Shown here: in pieces, positions 60,227-64,000 of the stretch | How the letters are laid out: every line of letters starts with the position of its first letter | How positions within the stretch are numbered: position 1 is the stretch's first letter | Source of the DNA: Candidatus Gastranaerophilales bacterium | GTDB lineage: Bacteria > Cyanobacteriota > Vampirovibrionia > Gastranaerophilales > Gastranaerophilaceae | Direction: 5' to 3' | DNA: 64,000 nt | NCBI GenBank assembly: GCA_944324945.1 | Contig: CALUYE010000001.1 | Coordinates: forward strand, 186,001 to 250,000 | Notes under the pieces: model-generated | The model's input: only the letters and a program-made list of their open reading frames with translations | Told to the model about the DNA's origin: nothing | Databases searched by the model: none | Position numbers and translations under genes: made by a program

Positions 60227-60550
60227 ATGTTTGAATATGATTATGAAAATGAGGATAAAGAGTTGAAGCTCGTGGGTTTAGAGCTTATGTTTCTGACGCC
60301 TGAAAAATATTCAAACCCCGAAGGAATAACGGCAGTTGAGCTTGCAAAAAGAGTGGGATTGAGTCTTGATATTGTAAAAAAGAAATTAAAAATTTTATAC
60401 GATAACGAAATTATAAGATGCAGCGGCTTAAATCCTAAATTCTGGAAGTTTGATGAATACAAATATCAAAGGCTTGATGAAGATAATGAAATCTATAGAT
60501 TGCTTTGTTCTTTTGATGATGTGGATTTTGACAGGTATTTCAGCTATTGA
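60227..60550 (+). CDS. Small winged-helix-like protein
   Basis: A 107-residue acidic protein. The central segment GITAVELAKRVGLSLDIVKKKLKILYDNEIIRCSG has the spacing of a helix-turn-helix within a winged helix (helix 2, turn, recognition helix, wing). It is followed by FWKFDEYKYQRLDEDNEIYRLL. No other domain. It could bind DNA or be a fold relic in a protein-protein adaptor, as the acidic charge is high. TATTAT lies 6 bases before the ATG. The rlmD start overlaps its stop (TTGA), so the two are coupled. Confidence 0.7.
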   Translation: MFEYDYENEDKELKLVGLELMFLTPEKYSNPEGITAVELAKRVGLSLDIVKKKLKILYDNEIIRCSGLNPKFWKFDEYKYQRLDEDNEIYRLLCSFDDVDFDRYFSY

Positions 60551-61911
60551 TTAAATTAAATGATGAAATAATATTAAATATAGAAAAATTAACCCCTAAC
60601 GGGTGTGCTTTAGCACGGTTTGAAGAAGAAAAATTTGTTGTGTTTGTTGATGGTGCGCTTTGCGGGGAAGAAGTAAAAGTAAAAATTACAAAATTAAATA
60701 AAAAATATGCAAAAGGTGAAATTCTTGAAATAATAAAACCTTCAAAACACAGAATTAAACCCCCCTGTGCGCTTTATAACGCCTGCGGAAGCTGTGATTT
60801 TCAAATTTGCGATTATGATTATTCAATATTGCAAAAAACTTTGATTTTAAAGGATATATTTAAAGATATTACAGATGAAGAAAAAATATACGATGTTATA
60901 AAATCCCCTGAAATTCTTCACTACAGACACAAAATTCAATATCCTTCAAGGAGGACAAAAAATTCAAAAAGAATGCTTCTAGGCTACTATAAAAATAACT
61001 CTCACGATTTAATAAACATTAAATACTGCCCGATTCAACCCGAAATCATTAATGAAATAGCGCAATTTATAAGAGATAATTTTATTTTTGACTGTTATTG
61101 CGAAAAAACATCAAAAGGACTATTAAAAAACGTTGTTTTTAGAATTACCAAAGACAATAAAAATATTCTTTTATCGTTTGTATTAAATTGCAATATTGAT
61201 GAATATCAAAAACTATATAAGAGTGATTTTATCCTTTTTACAAAAAATATAACTGAAAAATTCAGTGAAATCAAAGGAGTATTCGTAAATTTAAACCCCG
61301 ATAAGTCTAATAAAATTTTAAGTGAGATTGATATAAAAATTCAAGGAGAGGACTATATAATTGAAACTCTTGAAGATAAAAAATATAAAATAGGCCCTTC
61401 GAGCTTTTTTCAAGTGAATCCTAAAAGCGCAATTAATTTATTTAACACGGTAAAAAATCAAATAAAAGAAAATTCAACCATACTGGATGCTTATGGCGGC
61501 GTCGGAGCAATAGGGATTTTTATAAGCGATAGAGCCAAAAAAATCACTCTTGTTGAAGAAAATAAAAATGCAATAAAAATGGCAAAAGAGAATTTTAAAT
61601 TAAACAATATTAAAAATTATGAAATTTATGAAGGGGATGCTAAAAAACATCTTATTGATTTTCAAAAAGAAAAAAGAATGTTTGATTATGTAATACTTGA
61701 TCCTCCAAGAAAAGGGTGCGATTATGATGCTCTTTTAGCCGTTTTGAAGATTGCAAAAAATATAATTTATGTATCATGTAACCCCCAAACCTTAAAGCGC
61801 GATATGTTGCATTTAAAAAAAGAAGGTTTTAGCGCTAAATTTATACAAGGAGTTGATTTATTTCCCTATACACATCATATTGAAGCTGTGGTATTATTTG
61901 AAAAAATATAA
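60547..61911 (+). CDS. rlmD: 23S rRNA (uracil-5-)-methyltransferase RumA/RlmD-like
   Basis: SAM-dependent m5U methyltransferase, 454 residues. Order: TRAM RNA-binding domain (residues 1-58), iron-sulfur Cys set (CALYNACGSCDFQIC, with a later Cys in IKYCPIQPE), an RNA-binding region, and the catalytic domain with FFQVNPKSAINLF, ILDAYGGVGAIGIFI, DYVILDPPRKGCDYDALL and VSCNPQTLKRDM, the last holding the catalytic Cys. It starts with TTG overlapping the previous stop codon. The precise uridine target (U747, U1939 or tRNA U54) is not decidable here. Confidence 0.92.
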   Translation: MIKLNDEIILNIEKLTPNGCALARFEEEKFVVFVDGALCGEEVKVKITKLNKKYAKGEILEIIKPSKHRIKPPCALYNACGSCDFQICDYDYSILQKTLILKDIFKDITDEEKIYDVIKSPEILHYRHKIQYPSRRTKNSKRMLLGYYKNNSHDLINIKYCPIQPEIINEIAQFIRDNFIFDCYCEKTSKGLLKNVVFRITKDNKNILLSFVLNCNIDEYQKLYKSDFILFTKNITEKFSEIKGVFVNLNPDKSNKILSEIDIKIQGEDYIIETLEDKKYKIGPSSFFQVNPKSAINLFNTVKNQIKENSTILDAYGGVGAIGIFISDRAKKITLVEENKNAIKMAKENFKLNNIKNYEIYEGDAKKHLIDFQKEKRMFDYVILDPPRKGCDYDALLAVLKIAKNIIYVSCNPQTLKRDMLHLKKEGFSAKFIQGVDLFPYTHHIEAVVLFEKI

Positions 61912-61923
61912 AAGGCGGGGTTT

Positions 61924-62481
61924 ATGAAAGAAAAGATAGTTGAATTAATTGAGAAAAGAAAAAATAATTTTAATCTTTTAAAAAATAAATCAAATGAGAT
62001 ATGCGAGGCTGTTAGAATAATTAAAACAGCGCTTGAAAACGGCAACAAAATCATATTTTGCGGAAACGGAGGCTCTGCAAGCGATGCTAACCATCTTGCA
62101 TGTGAATTCGTTTCAAGATTTAAAAAAGAAAGAAAAGCGCTTCCTTCTATTTCCCTTTGCTCAAATAATTCTATAATAACGGCAATTGCAAACGACTATT
62201 CTTTTGATGATGTTTTTAAAAGACAAATTGAAGCACTCGGGCAAAAAGGAGATGTTTTAGTTGCCATTTCTACAAGCGGCAAAAGTAAAAATGTTATAAA
62301 AGCTCTATATCAAGCAAAAAATCAAGAGCTTAAAACCATACTTTTAACGGGAGAAAATAAAACAGGTTTAGATATTGATTTAGAAATTAATATATTAAAT
62401 AAATCAACGGAACAAATTCAAGAGATGCATATTGCGCTCGGGCATATAATTTGCGAATTATGCGAAAAAGATTTTAATTAA
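61924..62481 (+). CDS. gmhA: Phosphoheptose isomerase
   Basis: Converts sedoheptulose-7-phosphate to D-glycero-D-manno-heptose-7-phosphate for the LPS inner core. The 185-residue SIS-domain protein has IIFCGNGGSASDANHLACEFVSRF, SLCSNNSIITAIANDYSFDDVF, VAISTSGKSKNVIKAL, and the metal-site end QEMHIALGHIICELCE. It starts 12 bases after rlmD with AAAGGCGGGG upstream. Together with kdsA it indicates a heptose-containing LPS. A DiaA-type replication protein is similar, but the metal-ligand residues favour GmhA. Confidence 0.92.
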   Translation: MKEKIVELIEKRKNNFNLLKNKSNEICEAVRIIKTALENGNKIIFCGNGGSASDANHLACEFVSRFKKERKALPSISLCSNNSIITAIANDYSFDDVFKRQIEALGQKGDVLVAISTSGKSKNVIKALYQAKNQELKTILLTGENKTGLDIDLEINILNKSTEQIQEMHIALGHIICELCEKDFN

Positions 62482-62482
62482 A

Positions 62483-62514
62483 AAACTGCCTTGTGTTTTC
62501 GCACAAGGCAGTTT
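62483..62514. terminator. Terminator between gmhA and the membrane thioredoxin
   Basis: A 13-bp stem (62483-62495 with 62502-62514; AAACTGCCTTGTG / CACAAGGCAGTTT) with loop TTTTCG. On the minus strand it is followed by a T run, and on the plus strand by AT-rich sequence, so it can serve both convergent genes. Confidence 0.85.
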
Positions 62515-62533
62515 AGTTATATTTTATTATATT

Positions 62534-63067
62534 CTATTTAACCCCGATTAGTTCAAGAGCTTTATTTTTTACAACTTCTTTTGAATCGTTATTAAAGAAA
62601 GTTTCGTTTTGAAGTTGTGTTCTTTGTCCGTTTTTATCCACTACAAAAACGGTAGGGAATGCTTGAATACCGTATTCTTGAACAAATTTAGCATTTTCCG
62701 GGGCATCACAGTTAACATAAGCTATTGCAAAATTTGATTTAACTTTTGAATCTTTAGTGATTTTATGGAAAGTCGGAGCAAATTTTTGACAGAAGCCGCA
62801 CCAATCAACATAGAAAAATACCAGCATGGGTTTTTTTGTTTCAAGGGCTTTATCAAGAGATTGACCTTTATCATATTTTTGAGAAATAACAACGGGTTTT
62901 GCTTCTCCGATTTTTATTCCTTTCATGTTTAAAACCGATAAAGTCAATGATGTGATTGAGAATAATAAAGATAAAATTAAAAGTACAACAATTGTGTTAA
63001 ATTTACAATTTTGTTCTTTTTTTTCTTGATTTTCCGTTTCTTGCGTTTTTGCTGTTTCTTCTGACAT
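62534..63067 (-). CDS. Membrane-anchored thioredoxin-domain protein
   Basis: A 177-residue protein: an acidic, Lys/Glu/Gln-rich N-terminus (about 22 residues), one membrane helix (TIVVLLILSLLFSITSLTLSVLNM), then a thioredoxin fold with the redox motif WCGFC in FFYVDWCGFCQKFAPTF and the cis-Pro strand AFPTVFVVDKNGQ. The topology places the redox domain in the periplasm, where it may reduce or oxidise envelope proteins. GGAG precedes the ATG. It is convergent with gmhA and 50 bases downstream of the SEC-C gene. Confidence 0.88.
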   Translation of the reverse strand: MSEETAKTQETENQEKKEQNCKFNTIVVLLILSLLFSITSLTLSVLNMKGIKIGEAKPVVISQKYDKGQSLDKALETKKPMLVFFYVDWCGFCQKFAPTFHKITKDSKVKSNFAIAYVNCDAPENAKFVQEYGIQAFPTVFVVDKNGQRTQLQNETFFNNDSKEVVKNKALELIGVK

Positions 63068-63117
63068 TTTAAACTCCTTTATTTTTATATTTTTCTTATA
63101 TCATAAATTTTATTTTT

Positions 63118-64000
63118 TTAAAAGTCTTTTTTGGCGCAGCAATTTTTATATTTTAACCCCGAACCGCAAGGGCAAGGGTCATTTCTGCCGATTTTTGGCG
63201 GATTTTTCTCTGTATCAGCGGCTTTGGTTAATTCAAGCATTTTTGAAAATAATTCCGAATTAAATAAAACCGTAACAGGCGAAAACACTCCGCTTTCCAC
63301 AAAACTTGCTTTTGTATTGAATAAAATTTCTTCAAGGGTTTTAAAATTGGTATTCAGCGCTTTATTTATAACTTCAAAAAAGTTTTTATTGTTTTCCTGC
63401 GCATATTTTATAACGCTCGGGGGAATTTTATCGCTTGTTAAAAATTCTTTTATGCAGGACTTAGCCCCTTCAATATCTTGATTTTTAAATATTTCAAAAA
63501 ATGTTTTTAAGAAAGGAATTATATACAATCCTCTTTTTTTATCTATCCAAAGCGCAACATCGTAAATTTCATTGTGGGTTGAAAAGCCGCCGGAGGCATT
63601 TTCAAGAAAATATTTATCATCGCAATTCAGTTCTTTAACGTTAATATATCTATATTTTTCAACATCTTCAATTAAATTATCAAAAGGCTCTTTTTTGCCA
63701 TCCAGTCTGTATTTATTAAAAAATTCAATTAAGTAATCGATTTTTTTATTTGTTGTTGAAATAAATTCGCAATTAAAGCATTCTAAAAATTTATCGTAAA
63801 ATTCCGAAACGCTTTTTTCAAGTTTTTCTTTTTGAATTTCGTTTTTAAAATATGCACTTTTGGGGTTTTGAATTAAGTTTTTTATTCCTTCACTTAATGC
63901 TTTATAAGTATTAAACTCAGAAATTACATCATAAATTTCTAAAATGTATAAAGTATTATCAAGTTCTAAAATTCTTGCTTCTATATAATCATATTTTCCG
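63118..64000 (-). CDS. SEC-C motif protein (5' end outside window)
   Basis: The minus-strand frame is open from the right edge of the window to its stop at 63118, at least 294 codons with no internal stop, so the gene starts beyond base 64000. The apparent start at 63528 is an internal TTG (Leu) codon. The C-terminus carries the zinc-binding SEC-C motif: [19 protein letters not shown]. Upstream the chain is Asn/Lys/Glu/Tyr-rich and helical, with [22 protein letters not shown] in the middle. SEC-C tails occur on SecA and on many unrelated proteins; this is not SecA by its other sequence. Function unknown. Confidence 0.8.
   Translation of the reverse strand, partial: GKYDYIEARILELDNTLYILEIYDVISEFNTYKALSEGIKNLIQNPKSAYFKNEIQKEKLEKSVSEFYDKFLECFNCEFISTTNKKIDYLIEFFNKYRLDGKKEPFDNLIEDVEKYRYINVKELNCDDKYFLENASGGFSTHNEIYDVALWIDKKRGLYIIPFLKTFFEIFKNQDIEGAKSCIKEFLTSDKIPPSVIKYAQENNKNFFEVINKALNTNFKTLEEILFNTKASFVESGVFSPVTVLFNSELFSKMLELTKAADTEKNPPKIGRNDPCPCGSGLKYKNCCAKKDF

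Noticed and set aside
63529-64000. Treating 63528 as the true start of the SEC-C protein and the rest as non-coding
   Set aside because: Codon-by-codon reading shows no stop in the same minus-strand frame up to the window edge.
1-64000. tRNA, rRNA, CRISPR arrays, insertion sequences and prophage
   Set aside because: I looked for cloverleaf arms, conserved rRNA blocks, regularly spaced repeats, transposases and integrases and found none that could be supported.

Overview
The window is an AT-rich stretch of a Gram-negative bacterial chromosome. It encodes LPS precursor enzymes (kdsA, gmhA), a tripartite RND pump and a MacAB-type pump, FabI, flagellar export genes and type IV pilus genes. Together with a Ycf45-like AAA/R3H ATPase and near-identical FTLAE-type pilins, this best fits a non-photosynthetic relative of Cyanobacteria (Candidatus Gastranaerophilales / Melainabacteria). 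The taxonomic call is inference from gene content and style. I saw no rRNA, tRNA, CRISPR array, transposase or phage block.

Layout. 1-3154: end of RNase E/G, a small membrane protein, the primary sigma factor and a SpoU rRNA methylase. 3262-5598: type IV pilus inner-membrane genes, with PilM and PilN fused, followed by PilO. 5700-16481: two efflux systems head to tail (RND adaptor-pump-TolC, then TolC-MacA-MacB ATPase-MacB permease). 16482-19071: an unlisted 54-residue ribbon-helix-helix protein, a glycosyltransferase and pgk. 19125-28287 (minus): a complete UMP operon, pyrK-D-E-B-C-F-carA-carB, with its own promoter and a terminator-like hairpin directly before pyrK. 28444-37740: recR, a TPR/NHL protein, tsaD, dnaX, a 53-residue gene, a 563-residue protein of unknown function, rmlA, recA and kdsA. 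37743-44369: dus, a GIY-YIG protein, a two-gene operon of lineage-style proteins preceded by a structured leader RNA, secreted proteins, trxB and a zinc alcohol dehydrogenase.

44407-49095 is the most unusual part. Two pilin-like genes, almost identical at DNA level over their 5' ends, each sit opposite an XRE-family regulator, and each intergenic region carries two copies of its own palindrome. One pilin has a single-base frameshift near its 3' end. 49139-54532: an orphan BadF-type ATPase with an unknown partner, prmC, small hypothetical genes, a PIG-L-like protein lacking the zinc motif, fabI and speD. 54561-59516: rimI, a BioY-like protein and a minus-strand flagellar export operon (double-SpoA C-ring protein, fliO, fliP, fliQ, fliR). 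59604-64000: small genes, rlmD, gmhA, a membrane thioredoxin, and a SEC-C protein that runs off the right edge.

Recurrent feature: several genes have a -10 box exactly 6 bases before the ATG and no Shine-Dalgarno sequence, which points to leaderless transcripts. Several starts were moved from the longest-ORF position on ribosome-binding-site or promoter evidence; the reason is given in each entry.
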